From Amycolatopsis nalaikhensis (GTDB lineage: Bacteria; Actinomycetota; Actinomycetes; Mycobacteriales; Pseudonocardiaceae), in the NCBI RefSeq assembly GCF_030264295.1, contig NZ_CP127173.1, positions 4,781,501 through 4,845,500 on the forward strand: a stretch of 64,000 nucleotides of DNA. Direction: 5' to 3'. A model generated the notes under the pieces. It had not been told where the DNA came from and did not search any database. It saw only the letters and a program-made list of their open reading frames with translations. Within the stretch, counting starts at the first letter, position 1. Every line of letters begins with the position of its first letter. The position numbers were made by a program, and so were the translations under genes. Below, piece after piece: positions 33,391 to 41,513 of the stretch.

Positions 33391-33984
33391 TCAGCCGCCC
33401 TGCGCGCCCAGTGCGCGCAGGGCGAACTCGGTCAGCCGGTCCAGGTAGTCCGGCTCCGCCGGTGCCTGGCGGACGACCAGCCGCCAGTAGATCGGTGCCG
33501 CGAGGACGTCCATCGCCATCTCGAGGTCGAGGTCCGCGGGCAGTTCGCCGCGCGCCATCGCGCGGCGCAGCATCACTTCCGCGACCTCTCGCCGCGGCCC
33601 GCCGATGTTCTCGCGCGTGCGCCGGCCGCGGTCGGGGTTCCGCGCGTCCTCCGCGACCAGGTCCGGCAGGATCCGCGAGAACAGCGGGTCGGTCAGCCAG
33701 TCGTACACCGCCTGCAGCGTCGCGCGCAGGTCGCCGCGCAGTGAGCCGGTGTCTTCGAGGACCGCTCGCGACACGCTGAACTCGGTGACCACCGCGGAGA
33801 TCATGTCGTCTTTCGACTTCCAGCGCCGGTAGAGCGCGCTCTTGCCGACCCCGGCGCGTTTCGCGACGGCTTCCATCGACAACCTGCCGGAGCCCTGTTC
33901 GGCGAGTTCGTGCAGGACGGCGTCCGTGATCGCCTGCGTGACTTCCGGCTGGAGGACCGCGGCGCCGGTCGGGGTGCGTGCCAT
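33391..33984 (-). CDS. TetR/AcrR family regulator
   Basis: A 197-residue repressor-type protein with an N-terminal helix-turn-helix (LSMEAVAKRAGVGKSALYRRWKSKDDM) and a helical ligand domain ending RLVVRQAPAEPDYLDRL, the layout of the TetR_C_11 group. It is divergent from a SnoaL-like/NmrA/hydrolase operon, and the gap carries two similar operator-like sites, so it probably represses that operon and itself. The ligand is unknown. Confidence 0.88.
   Translation of the reverse strand: MARTPTGAAVLQPEVTQAITDAVLHELAEQGSGRLSMEAVAKRAGVGKSALYRRWKSKDDMISAVVTEFSVSRAVLEDTGSLRGDLRATLQAVYDWLTDPLFSRILPDLVAEDARNPDRGRRTRENIGGPRREVAEVMLRRAMARGELPADLDLEMAMDVLAAPIYWRLVVRQAPAEPDYLDRLTEFALRALGAQGG
33396..33424. 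terminator. Hairpin at the murA/tetR convergent junction
   Basis: A perfect 12-bp GC stem (33396-33407 with 33413-33424, loop CCAGT) lies 7 bp after the murA stop and inside the last codons of the convergent TetR gene. Confidence 0.7.
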
Positions 33985-34006
33985 GGGGGCAGTCTAGCGG
34001 GTGGAC

Positions 34007-34056
34007 GGAACGGTATCGTCCCGTCTACAGTGACGTCGGGACGGTACCGTCTCGTC
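34007..34056. promoter_or_regulatory. Two TetR operator candidates
   Basis: Two 19-bp copies of GGRACGGTAYCGTCYCGTC (34007-34025 and 34038-34056) differ at three positions. The core ACGGTACCGT of the second is a perfect palindrome. Their centres are 31 bp apart, about three DNA turns, in the gap between the TetR gene and the divergent operon. Confidence 0.65.
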
Positions 34057-34076
34057 CAAACGTTGAGGAGGCAGCG

Positions 34077-34496
34077 ATGCGCGACTTCGTCGACCACGCG
34101 CTCGATCTCTTGCTGAAGCACGACATGGCCGGGTTCGCCGGTCTCTGGGCGCCGGACGGCGTCCTCGAGTTCCCGTTCGCCGGTCCCGGCTACCCGCGGC
34201 GCGTCGAGGGCCGTGACGCCATCCGCGAGTACCTGCGCGACTACCCGAACCTGCTCGACATCCGCGAAGTCACGGCCAAGACCGTGCACGAGACGACCGA
34301 CCCCGCCGTGGTCGTCGCCGAGTTCACCGTCGCCGGGGTCGTCGTCGCCACGGGGAAGCCGTACGAGCTGTCGTACGTCGCTGCGATCACCGTCGAGAAC
34401 GGCGAAATCCGCCACTACCGCGACTACTGGAGCCCGCTCGCCGCGGCCGAGGTCCTAGGCGGCGTCGACGAGCTGACGGCGGCCTTCAGTGCATGA
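34077..34496 (+). CDS. SnoaL/NTF2-like protein
   Basis: This 139-residue single-domain protein has the cone-shaped NTF2 fold: FVDHALDLLLKHDMAGFAGLWAPDGVLEFPFAGP at the N-terminus and ENGEIRHYRDYWSP near the end. Family members are small isomerases, hydrolases or ligand-binding proteins. TTGAGGAGG precedes the ATG. First gene of a TetR-controlled three-gene operon; its stop overlaps the start of the NmrA-like gene. Confidence 0.8.
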   Translation: MRDFVDHALDLLLKHDMAGFAGLWAPDGVLEFPFAGPGYPRRVEGRDAIREYLRDYPNLLDIREVTAKTVHETTDPAVVVAEFTVAGVVVATGKPYELSYVAAITVENGEIRHYRDYWSPLAAAEVLGGVDELTAAFSA

Positions 34497-35307
34497 CGTC
34501 CTCGTGCTCGGCGGCACCGGAACCACCGGCTGCCGGGTCGTCGCGGGACTGCGGGCGCGCGGGGTCACCGCCCGGGCCGCGACGCGCAAGCCGGGTGAGC
34601 CGGGGCAGGTGCGGTTCGACTGGGCCAACCGCACCACTCACGTCGACGCGCTCGACGGCGTCTCGGCCGTGTACCTGCTGGCCCCGATCGGCGAGGCCGA
34701 GCCCGCGCGGCTGGTCACGCCGTTCCTCGAAGACGCGCTGGCCGCGGGCGTCCGCCGGGTCGTCCTGCTCAGCTCGTCGGCCGTCACCCCGGACACACCG
34801 GGGCTGGGCGCGCTGCAGCGGCTGGTGCGCACCGCGCCGGAGTGGGCGGTGCTCAAGCCGTCGTGGTTCATGCAGAACTTCACCGGCGAGCACCTGGTCG
34901 CTCGCGGTGTCCGGGACGGCGAGATCGTCACGGCCACCGGGGACGCCCGGGTCGCGTTCGTCGATGCGGGCGACATCGCGGCGGTCGCCGTCCGCGCGCT
35001 GACCGACCCCGAACCGCACAACACCGAACACGTCCTGACCGGGCCGTCCGCGCTGAGCTACGCCGAAGCCGCGGCGATCGTCGCCGCGCATCTCAAGAAA
35101 CCGGTGCGGCACCGGGCCGTCGGCACCGCCGAGTTCGCCGCCCGGCTGACCACGGCCGGGATCCCCGCGGACTTCGCCGCCGTCCTCGCCGCGCTCGACG
35201 AGGACATCCGGCACGGCGCCGAGGACCGCGTCACCGAGACCGTCGAGCGGGTCGCCGGACGCCCCGCCCGTCCCTTCGCGACCTTCGTGCAGGAGGAAAT
35301 CCGATGA
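34489..35307 (+). CDS. NmrA-like NAD(P)-binding protein (atypical SDR)
   Basis: A 272-residue Rossmann-fold protein with the dinucleotide motif VLVLGGTGTTGCRV, the segment VVLLSSSAV and LKPSWFMQNF, as in NmrA/quinone oxidoreductase-2-like atypical SDRs. These act as redox sensors or NAD(P)H-dependent reductases. It overlaps the previous gene by 8 bp (GTG 34489) and the next by ATGA, so the three genes are translationally coupled. Confidence 0.85.
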   Translation: MHDVLVLGGTGTTGCRVVAGLRARGVTARAATRKPGEPGQVRFDWANRTTHVDALDGVSAVYLLAPIGEAEPARLVTPFLEDALAAGVRRVVLLSSSAVTPDTPGLGALQRLVRTAPEWAVLKPSWFMQNFTGEHLVARGVRDGEIVTATGDARVAFVDAGDIAAVAVRALTDPEPHNTEHVLTGPSALSYAEAAAIVAAHLKKPVRHRAVGTAEFAARLTTAGIPADFAAVLAALDEDIRHGAEDRVTETVERVAGRPARPFATFVQEEIR

Positions 35308-36491
35308 AGCAGCTCATGTTCACCGAGGACCCGCAGTTCTGGTTCGAAACCCTGCGCCTGTTCGGCCACGCGGCCTACGGCGGCTCGGACTTCGGCGAAG
35401 TCCTCGCCGCGGCCTCGACCGTGAAGGCGGGCGACTACGAGAGCTGGCACGACGCCTACCGCGGCATGGCCGACCGGCTCTACGCCGAAGCCGCCGACGC
35501 GGGCCCCGTGACGGCGCGCGACCTGCTGCTGCGCGCGTCGACGTACTACTTCTCGGCCGGGTTCTTCCTGCACGGCGACCCGGCGGACCCGCGGATCGAC
35601 GCGTCGTACGACCGCAGCGTCGAGTGCTTCCGGCGCGCCGGGGTCGCCGAGCCGGTCGAAATCCCTTACAAGGACACCGTTCTGCACGGCTACCTCTACC
35701 GCGCGCCGGGCGACGGGCCGAAGCCGATGGTGATCATGCACAGCGGGTTCGACGGCAGCGCCGAGGAACTGCACTTCATGGGCGCCGGTGCCGCCGCCGA
35801 GCGCGGCTACCACGTGCTGACGTTCGACGGTCCCGGCCAGCCGAGCGCGATCCGGCGCGGGATCGTGTTCCGGCCGGACTGGGAGCACGTCGTCACGCCG
35901 GTGGTGGACTTCGTGCTCGGGCTCGACGGCGTCGACCCGGGGCGAGTCGCGCTGCTCGGGGTCAGCCTGGGTGGCGAGCTGGCCCCGCGCGCGGCGGCGT
36001 TCGAACCCCGCCTGGCGGCGGTCGTCGCGGTCGACGGCGTGTACGACGCGGGTGCCGCGGTGACGTCGTTCCTGCCGTGGGACCGCGCGGAAATCGTCCG
36101 CCGCGCGAACGCCGAGCACGACGAGGAGTTCGACGCGCTGCTGCGCGCGGGCCGCGAGGCGAGTTCGACGTTGCGCTGGGCGTGCGACCACGGCCGGTAC
36201 GTCATGGGTGCGGCGACCGACCGCGAGTTCGTCGCGAAGTACCTCGAGTACACGCTCGAAGGCGGTGTCGCGGAGAAGATCCAGTGCCCGGTGCTGGTCT
36301 GCGAAGCGGCGGACGACCTGTTCTTCGGCGGCGAGACCGAAACCGAGCCACGCCGGTTGGCCGCGCACCTGACCGCGCCCAAGACGTTGCTGACGTTCAC
36401 GGCCGAGGAAGGCGCCGACGCGCACTGCCACGTCGGCGCCCAGCGGCTCGCGGCCGGCCGGATCTACGACTGGCTGGACCGCACGCTCTGA
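35304..36491 (+). CDS. Alpha/beta hydrolase
   Basis: A 395-residue enzyme with an N-terminal helical region of about 130 residues and a C-terminal alpha/beta hydrolase core. The nucleophile elbow is GVSLGGELA, the oxyanion region MVIMHSGFDGSAEE, and the acid and His are probably in CEAADDLFFGG and DAHCHVGA. The layout resembles the DUF1100/FrsA-like or 2,6-dihydropseudooxynicotine hydrolase group. The substrate is unknown. SD AGGAGG precedes the ATG. Confidence 0.8.
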   Translation: MKQLMFTEDPQFWFETLRLFGHAAYGGSDFGEVLAAASTVKAGDYESWHDAYRGMADRLYAEAADAGPVTARDLLLRASTYYFSAGFFLHGDPADPRIDASYDRSVECFRRAGVAEPVEIPYKDTVLHGYLYRAPGDGPKPMVIMHSGFDGSAEELHFMGAGAAAERGYHVLTFDGPGQPSAIRRGIVFRPDWEHVVTPVVDFVLGLDGVDPGRVALLGVSLGGELAPRAAAFEPRLAAVVAVDGVYDAGAAVTSFLPWDRAEIVRRANAEHDEEFDALLRAGREASSTLRWACDHGRYVMGAATDREFVAKYLEYTLEGGVAEKIQCPVLVCEAADDLFFGGETETEPRRLAAHLTAPKTLLTFTAEEGADAHCHVGAQRLAAGRIYDWLDRTL

Positions 36492-36498
36492 GACGGGC

Positions 36499-37122
36499 TC
36501 AGCCTTCGAGCGCCAAAGCCGTGCCGAAGCCGAGCAGCGCCGCCCCGGTCGCGCCGTCCATCACGCGGCGCACCCGGCGGCGCTGCAGCCACCCGCGCAC
36601 CCGGTGCACGAACAGCAGCAACAGCACCTGCCACACCACGCCGAGCGCAGCGACGGTGTAGGCCAGCAGCAGCGAGTCGCCGAAGGTCGAGGACGGCGTC
36701 AGGAACTGCGGCAGCACCGACAGGTACAGCACGATCACCTTGGGGTTGGTGATGTTGGACAGGAAGCCCTCGCGGAAGCGACGGCTCCGGGACGCGCGGG
36801 CGCGGCGGACGTCGTCGAGGGCTTCGTAGTCGCCGCGCCAGGCGCCCCGCAGCGCCTGGATGCCCAGGAACACCAGGTAGGCCGCGCCGAGCCACTTCAC
36901 GGTCTCGAAGACGGGCTGGTAGCGCGTGATGACCGCGCCCAGCCCGAGCGCGGCGGCAGTGCCCTGCAGGAAGTTCGCGACGGTGATCCCACCGCACGCC
37001 CAGCCGCCACCGCGAGCACCGCCGGTGAGGGCGTTCTTGAGCACGACCATCGTGTCCGGGCCCGGCATCATGGCCAGGAACGCCATCATCCCGGCGAACC
37101 CCGCGTAGGTGCTCCAGGTCAT
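36499..37122 (-). CDS. LysE/RhtB family exporter, copy 2
   Basis: A 207-residue, six-helix transporter with the LysE hallmarks MMPGPDTMVVLKNAL, GAAYLVFLGIQALRG and GFLSNITNPKVIVLYLSVLPQF. LysE-type exporters release amino acids or related small molecules. It starts at the stop of a closely related gene (TGATG overlap). The pair arose by tandem duplication and could form a heteromeric exporter or have diverged in substrate. Confidence 0.88.
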   Translation of the reverse strand: MTWSTYAGFAGMMAFLAMMPGPDTMVVLKNALTGGARGGGWACGGITVANFLQGTAAALGLGAVITRYQPVFETVKWLGAAYLVFLGIQALRGAWRGDYEALDDVRRARASRSRRFREGFLSNITNPKVIVLYLSVLPQFLTPSSTFGDSLLLAYTVAALGVVWQVLLLLFVHRVRGWLQRRRVRRVMDGATGAALLGFGTALALEG

Positions 37123-37748
37123 CAGGACTCCAGCGCGAGTGCGGCGCCGAAGCCGAGCAGCGCGGTGCCGGTGACGCCGTCGAGCGTGCGGCGCACCCGG
37201 CGGCGGCCCAGCCAGGCGCGCACCCGGTGCACGAACAGCAGGAGCGCCAGCAGCCACACCACGCCCAGCACGGCGACGGTGTAGGCGAGGGCCAGCGCGT
37301 CCCACGTCGTCGTGCGCCCGGGGTCGAGGAACTGCGGCAGCACGGACAGGTACAGCACCAGCACCTTGGGGTTGGTGATGTTGGAGAGGAAGCCTTCCCG
37401 GAACCGCCGGAAGCCACCACCGCGCCGCCGTTGCGCGTCCGCGACGACGTCGTAGTTCCCGCGGAAGGCACCGCGCAGGGCTTGGAAGCCGAGGAAGACG
37501 AGGTAGGCGGCACCGGCCCACTTGAGCGCGAGGAACACGGGTTGTGACTGCGCGATGAGCACGCCGAGACCGAGCGCGGCGGCGCTGCCCTGGACGGCGT
37601 TGCCGGTGAAGATGCCGAGCGACGCGAGCAGCCCGCCCCGGAACCCACCGGAGAGCGCGTTCTTCAGCATCACCATGGTGTCGGGCCCCGGCGCGAGCAC
37701 GATCAGTACGACGATGACCAGGTAACTGCCATAGGAACTCCACGTCAC
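37122..37748 (-). CDS. LysE/RhtB family exporter, copy 1
   Basis: A 208-residue six-helix exporter, the upstream partner of the pair, with VLAPGPDTMVMLKNALSGG and GFLSNITNPKVLVLYLSVLPQF. Start GTG 37748 fits the family N-terminus (VTWSSYGSYL). The two proteins share long identical stretches, so the duplication is recent or under selection. No dedicated regulator is adjacent. Confidence 0.88.
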   Translation of the reverse strand: MTWSSYGSYLVIVVLIVLAPGPDTMVMLKNALSGGFRGGLLASLGIFTGNAVQGSAAALGLGVLIAQSQPVFLALKWAGAAYLVFLGFQALRGAFRGNYDVVADAQRRRGGGFRRFREGFLSNITNPKVLVLYLSVLPQFLDPGRTTTWDALALAYTVAVLGVVWLLALLLFVHRVRAWLGRRRVRRTLDGVTGTALLGFGAALALES

Positions 37749-37824
37749 GGCTGCCCACGCTAACCGACGCGCAACGGTCCGGTCTCGCGGATTTCCGTCA
37801 CAGTGCGGGTCCCGTAGCTTGGCG

Positions 37825-38304
37825 GTGTGTACCGGGGGAAGCAGCCTGGAGGACGGCGAACACCTGCTGTGGCAGTGCTCGCCGCGCCCGGAGCCGCCCG
37901 AGGCGCGGAACAAGGCGGTGCTGGGCGCCATGACCCTCGGCTGGGTCATCGCGGTCGTGCTGTTCGTGCTGCTGGGACAGTCCACGCTGGCTGCGGTGCT
38001 CGGCGTGGCGGGCATCGTCACGGGCGGGTGGTCGGAGTACTCGCGACGCCGAAGTGCCGAACTGGTGGAGTACTTCGTGACCGACCAACGGATCGTGGTC
38101 CACACCGACGAGGACGACCGGTTCCGCGAGTTCGTCTACCGGATGAGCGACCTGCCGGAGCCAACGCTCGAAGAGCACGGGGACGGCACGGGCACGATCA
38201 GGTTCCCCGACGGCCCCACGCTGCGCGAGATCGACCATCCACAGAGGGTGTACGAGCACGTACAGCGCGCTCGGAACTCGGCGGAGGGCACCGCGGCAGA
38301 GTAG
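37825..38304 (+). CDS. Small membrane protein with PH-like domain, copy 1
   Basis: About 159 aa. An N-terminal segment EDGEHLLWQCSPRP is followed by two hydrophobic helices (LGWVIAVVLFVLLG, LAAVLGVAGIVTGG) and a C-terminal PH-like beta domain (YFVTDQRIVVHTDE). The LLW motif, two helices and a PH domain also occur in the next gene. The start is uncertain: GTG 37825 keeps the frame, but GTG 37827 is better spaced from the TAGCTT box. Function unknown. Confidence 0.65.
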   Translation: MCTGGSSLEDGEHLLWQCSPRPEPPEARNKAVLGAMTLGWVIAVVLFVLLGQSTLAAVLGVAGIVTGGWSEYSRRRSAELVEYFVTDQRIVVHTDEDDRFREFVYRMSDLPEPTLEEHGDGTGTIRFPDGPTLREIDHPQRVYEHVQRARNSAEGTAAE

Positions 38305-38313
38305 TGTTCGGCC

Positions 38314-38821
38314 ATGTCAGCAGGGGAGATCGAGCTTCCAGCCGGGCGAACGCGTGCTCTGGGCGGGAGAGCCGGTCCAGCGCCCGTTGTACGTAGCCGC
38401 GGACGGGGTGATCGCCCCCGCCGGACTCGTGGTGGCCGCCCTGGCGCTCTGGTACTTGCTCGCGAACCAGCCGAGCGGCGGCCTGATGGTCGTGGTGCTG
38501 GTGGCGCTGGTCGTCGGTCTTTATGGCGCGATAGGCCGGTCGGTGGTCCGGTACCTGGCGCTCGGGCGAACGACGTACGCCGTGACGGACAGCCGGATCA
38601 TCGCGCGGTCGGGGTTGTTCCGGCAGAAGGAACGGTCGAGCGAGCTGGCCGGGTTGTCTCCTCCGGTTCTCAAGCCCGGTCCGTCTCGTACCGGGACCAT
38701 CTCGTTTGGTTCGGGAGCCGTGGTGTTGATCGGTGTCGGTGAGCCCAAGCGGGTTCGTGACCTGCTGACCAAGGCCATCGACGAGGCCAAGAGCCGTCAG
38801 GCTCCGCCGGAGGCGGCCTGA
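38314..38821 (+). CDS. Small membrane protein with PH-like domain, copy 2, with apparent one-base frameshift
   Basis: 168 aa after correction. As written, the frame from ATG 38314 breaks near 38334 (GAGCTTCCAG). Removing one T gives IELQPGERVLWAGEPVQRPLY, which joins the long open frame. Two helices (VIAPAGLVVAALALWYLL, LMVVVLVALVVGLYGAIG) and a PH-like domain (YAVTDSRIIARSGLF) follow. A TAGTGT box six bases before the ATG suggests a leaderless transcript. It is the paralogue of the preceding gene. Confidence 0.7.
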
Positions 38822-38920
38822 ATCCAGGGCGGGGTCCGGCGGCCGGCAGCGCAACCCAGGCGCGACATCACCAGACCTCCCCCGCCCCTCGTCCTCGCCG
38901 CTCTTCAGTCGGTGGTTGAG

Positions 38921-38952
38921 CTTGTCAAGGCACGCTTTCCCGCCTTGACAAG
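38921..38952. repeat. Inverted repeat in the 38.8-39.3 kb gap
   Basis: CTTGTCAAGGC (38921-38931) pairs with 38942-38952 around a 10-nt loop. Imperfect pairing extends outward over about 60 bp (CCCCGCCCCTC.. with ..GAGGGGTGGGGG). It lies in the 535-bp gene-free gap 38822-39356. Confidence 0.6.
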
Positions 38953-39113
38953 GTCGACCGGCGGCTGAGCACTCCGCGAGGAGGGGTGGGGGATGTCGGG
39001 CCCGTTCTCCCTTTCGTGGGTTTCAAAGATCAAAAGAATGTCCTCGCCGGACGGGCAGGCTCCGGGATGGCCGGGGCCTCGTAGTTCTCTCGCGTTCTCG
39101 AGGTGGGCCGCGA

Positions 39114-39253
39114 GGTGGTCATCCCGTCGCCTGATTGAGGCCTATCACTTTGAGCCAGGCCCGCAAGCTTTCGTACTTCGCTGCACGTTGACCAGGTAGT
39201 TGCGGGCCTGGCTCAAAGTGATTTTTTCGGCCTCAGGCGACGGGATGACCACC
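39114..39253. repeat. Long inverted repeat with 53-bp arms
   Basis: Arms 39114-39166 and 39200-39253 match perfectly over the outer 21 bp (GGTGGTCATCCCGTCGCCTGA) and the inner 23 bp (ending GAGCCAGGCCCGCAA), with a mismatched centre, around a 33-nt loop. The right arm holds a run of six T. It could be a large terminator, or a remnant of a small mobile element (MITE-like). Confidence 0.75.
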
Positions 39254-39309
39254 CCGCTCCTTTTTTGGGTTGGTCACCCGGACGTGGTGTATTGCACTGC
39301 CACACTAAG

Positions 39310-39326
39310 TTACTGGTCGGTACACT
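39310..39326 (+). promoter_or_regulatory. Candidate operator and -10 box for meaA
   Basis: TTAC-TGGTCG-GTAC (39310-39323) resembles the TTAC-N6-GTAA operators of actinobacterial acyl-CoA-responsive TetR-type regulators. It overlaps a TACACT -10 box (39321-39326). The match is partial and the regulator is not in the window. Confidence 0.35.
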
Positions 39327-39356
39327 CTCCTCAACGTCCACCGCCGGAGGTGTCCT

Positions 39357-41378
39357 GTGCCGTACCCCACGGACCGTGAGCGAGACCGACCTTGGGTCAT
39401 GCGGACCTATGCGGGGCACTCCTCCGCTGCCGCTTCCAACGAGCTCTACCGGCGGAACCTCGCCAAAGGGCAGACCGGGCTCTCCGTGGCCTTCGATCTG
39501 CCCACCCAGACCGGTTACGACCCGGATCACCAGCTCTCGCGCGGTGAGGTCGGGAAGGTTGGCGTTCCCGTTTCGCACATCGGGGACATGCGGCGGCTCT
39601 TCGATGGCATCCCGCTCGCCGAAGCCAACACCTCCATGACCATCAACGCTCCCGCCATGTGGCTGCTCGCCCTCTACGTCTCCGTTGCCCGTGAGCAGGC
39701 CGAGGCCGAGGGGCGCGATGTCGACGAAGTTCTCGCGAAGCTCACCGGGACCACGCAGAACGACATCATCAAGGAATACCTCTCGCGGGGCACCTACATC
39801 TTCCCGCCCGGGCCGAGTCTGCGGCTCATCACCGACATGATCGCCTGGACCGTGCACCACGTGCCCAAGTGGAACCCCATCAACATCTGCAGCTACCACC
39901 TGCAGGAAGCCGGGGCCACGCCTACCCAGGAAGTCGCCTATGCGCTGTGCACGGCCATCGCCGTGCTCGATGCCGTTCGGGACTCCGGGCAAGTCGACTC
40001 CGCCGACATGGCCAAGGTTGTCGCTCGGATCTCCTTCTTCGTCAACGCCGGCGTGCGGTTCGTCGAAGAGATGTCCAAGATGCGGGCCTTCACCGCGCTC
40101 TGGGACGAGATCACCCGGGATCGTTACGGGGTAACGGATCCCAAGGCGCGCCGCCTGCGTTATGGCGTTCAGGTCAACTCTCTCGGGCTCACCGAGGCCC
40201 AGCCCGAAAACAACGTCCAGCGCATCGTGCTCGAGATGCTCGCCGTGTCGCTCTCGCGGGGTGCCCGGGCCCGGGCCATCCAGCTGCCCGCCTGGAACGA
40301 GGCCCTCGGCCTGCCCCGGCCCTGGGACCAGCAGTGGGCCTTGCGCATGCAGCAGGTGCTCGCCTTCGAGACCGACCTCCTCGAATACGAGGACATCTTC
40401 GACGGCTCGCACGTCATCCAGGCCAAGGTCGACGAGATCATGGCCGGTGCGCGTGCGGAGATCGCTCGGGTGCAAGACCTCGGTGGGGCCGTCGCCGCCG
40501 TCGAGAGTGGCTACATGAAGTCGCAGCTCGTTGCCTCTCTCGCCGAGTACCGGCGGGGTGTCGAGAACGGTGAACGGGTTCTCGTCGGCGTCAACAAGTT
40601 CGCCACCACCGAACCGTCGCCGCTGCAGGCCGAAGGGGCCAAGGCGATCGAGACCATCGATCCCGCCGTCGAGAAGGCCGCCGTCAGTGCCATCGAAGAG
40701 TGGCGGACCCAGCGGGACGACGACGCCGTCCAGCGGACGCTCGCCGCGCTGAAAGACCGGGCTCAGACCACGGAAAACCTCTTCGAGGCCACTGTGGACT
40801 GTGCGCGGGCCGGGGTCACCACCGGTGAGTGGGCCGGGGCGCTGCGGGAGGTCTTCGGCGAATACCGGGCGCCCACCGGGGTTTCGGCCGCCGCCGCGAG
40901 TGGTGGGGACCCGGGCATCGAACGCGTTCGCGAGCGGGTTCGGGCCACCGAAGCCGAGCTGGGTGAGCGGCTGCGGATCCTGGTCGGCAAGCCCGGGCTC
41001 GACGGGCACTCCAACGGTGCCGAACAGGTCGCCGTCCGGGCTCGCGATGTCGGGTTCGAGGTCGTCTACCAGGGCATCCGGCTGACGCCCGAGCAGATCG
41101 TCGCCGCCGCCGTGCAGGAAGGCGTGCACGTCGTCGGGCTCTCCGTGCTCTCCGGCTCGCACCTGGAGGTCGTCCCGCACGTCGTCGACGGCCTGCGGGC
41201 CGCCGGCGCCGGGGACGTGCCGGTGATCGTCGGCGGCATCATCCCGCCGGACGACGCCGCGCTGCTCACCGAACGAGGCATCGCGCGCGTCTTCACGCCG
41301 AAGGACTACGAACTGACCGACATCATGGACGGCATCGTCACCCTCGTCCGCGAACGCCACGGGCTCGCGACGGACTGA
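39357..41378 (+). CDS. meaA: Ethylmalonyl-CoA mutase-type B12-dependent acyl-CoA mutase (MeaA)
   Basis: A 673-residue single-chain mutase. The N-terminal TIM-barrel has the MeaA-type opening DRPWVMRTYAGHSSAAASNE, SVAFDLPTQTGYDPDH and TSMTINAPAMWLLALY. The C-terminal B12 domain has the cobalt-ligand motif GLDGHSNGAEQ (His551), GLSVLSGSHL and VGGIIPPDDA. The whole matches Streptomyces MeaA, the ethylmalonyl-CoA/methylsuccinyl-CoA mutase of C2 assimilation and extender-unit supply. The partner ccr gene is not in the window. It needs adenosylcobalamin from a PduO-type enzyme such as that at 31.5 kb. Confidence 0.9.
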   Translation: MPYPTDRERDRPWVMRTYAGHSSAAASNELYRRNLAKGQTGLSVAFDLPTQTGYDPDHQLSRGEVGKVGVPVSHIGDMRRLFDGIPLAEANTSMTINAPAMWLLALYVSVAREQAEAEGRDVDEVLAKLTGTTQNDIIKEYLSRGTYIFPPGPSLRLITDMIAWTVHHVPKWNPINICSYHLQEAGATPTQEVAYALCTAIAVLDAVRDSGQVDSADMAKVVARISFFVNAGVRFVEEMSKMRAFTALWDEITRDRYGVTDPKARRLRYGVQVNSLGLTEAQPENNVQRIVLEMLAVSLSRGARARAIQLPAWNEALGLPRPWDQQWALRMQQVLAFETDLLEYEDIFDGSHVIQAKVDEIMAGARAEIARVQDLGGAVAAVESGYMKSQLVASLAEYRRGVENGERVLVGVNKFATTEPSPLQAEGAKAIETIDPAVEKAAVSAIEEWRTQRDDDAVQRTLAALKDRAQTTENLFEATVDCARAGVTTGEWAGALREVFGEYRAPTGVSAAAASGGDPGIERVRERVRATEAELGERLRILVGKPGLDGHSNGAEQVAVRARDVGFEVVYQGIRLTPEQIVAAAVQEGVHVVGLSVLSGSHLEVVPHVVDGLRAAGAGDVPVIVGGIIPPDDAALLTERGIARVFTPKDYELTDIMDGIVTLVRERHGLATD

Positions 41379-41476
41379 ACCCGCGCGGACACGCACCGTT
41401 CGCGCTGGTCAATTTCCGGTAACGGCCGCCGGTGATTAATCCGCTCGGCATGCCCGTTTCCGGGGGCCCACCTACG

Positions 41477-41500
41477 TTCGATCCACGGAATGTGATCGAA
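41477..41500. promoter_or_regulatory. Operator-like inverted repeat upstream of ehuB
   Basis: TTCGATC-N10-GATCGAA (7-bp arms) lies 13 bp before the ehuB start. It overlaps a possible -10 box (TACGTT, 41473-41478). It is a candidate site for an ectoine- or osmolyte-responsive regulator; none is encoded nearby. Confidence 0.5.
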
Positions 41501-41513
41501 ACGAGGTGCTGTG

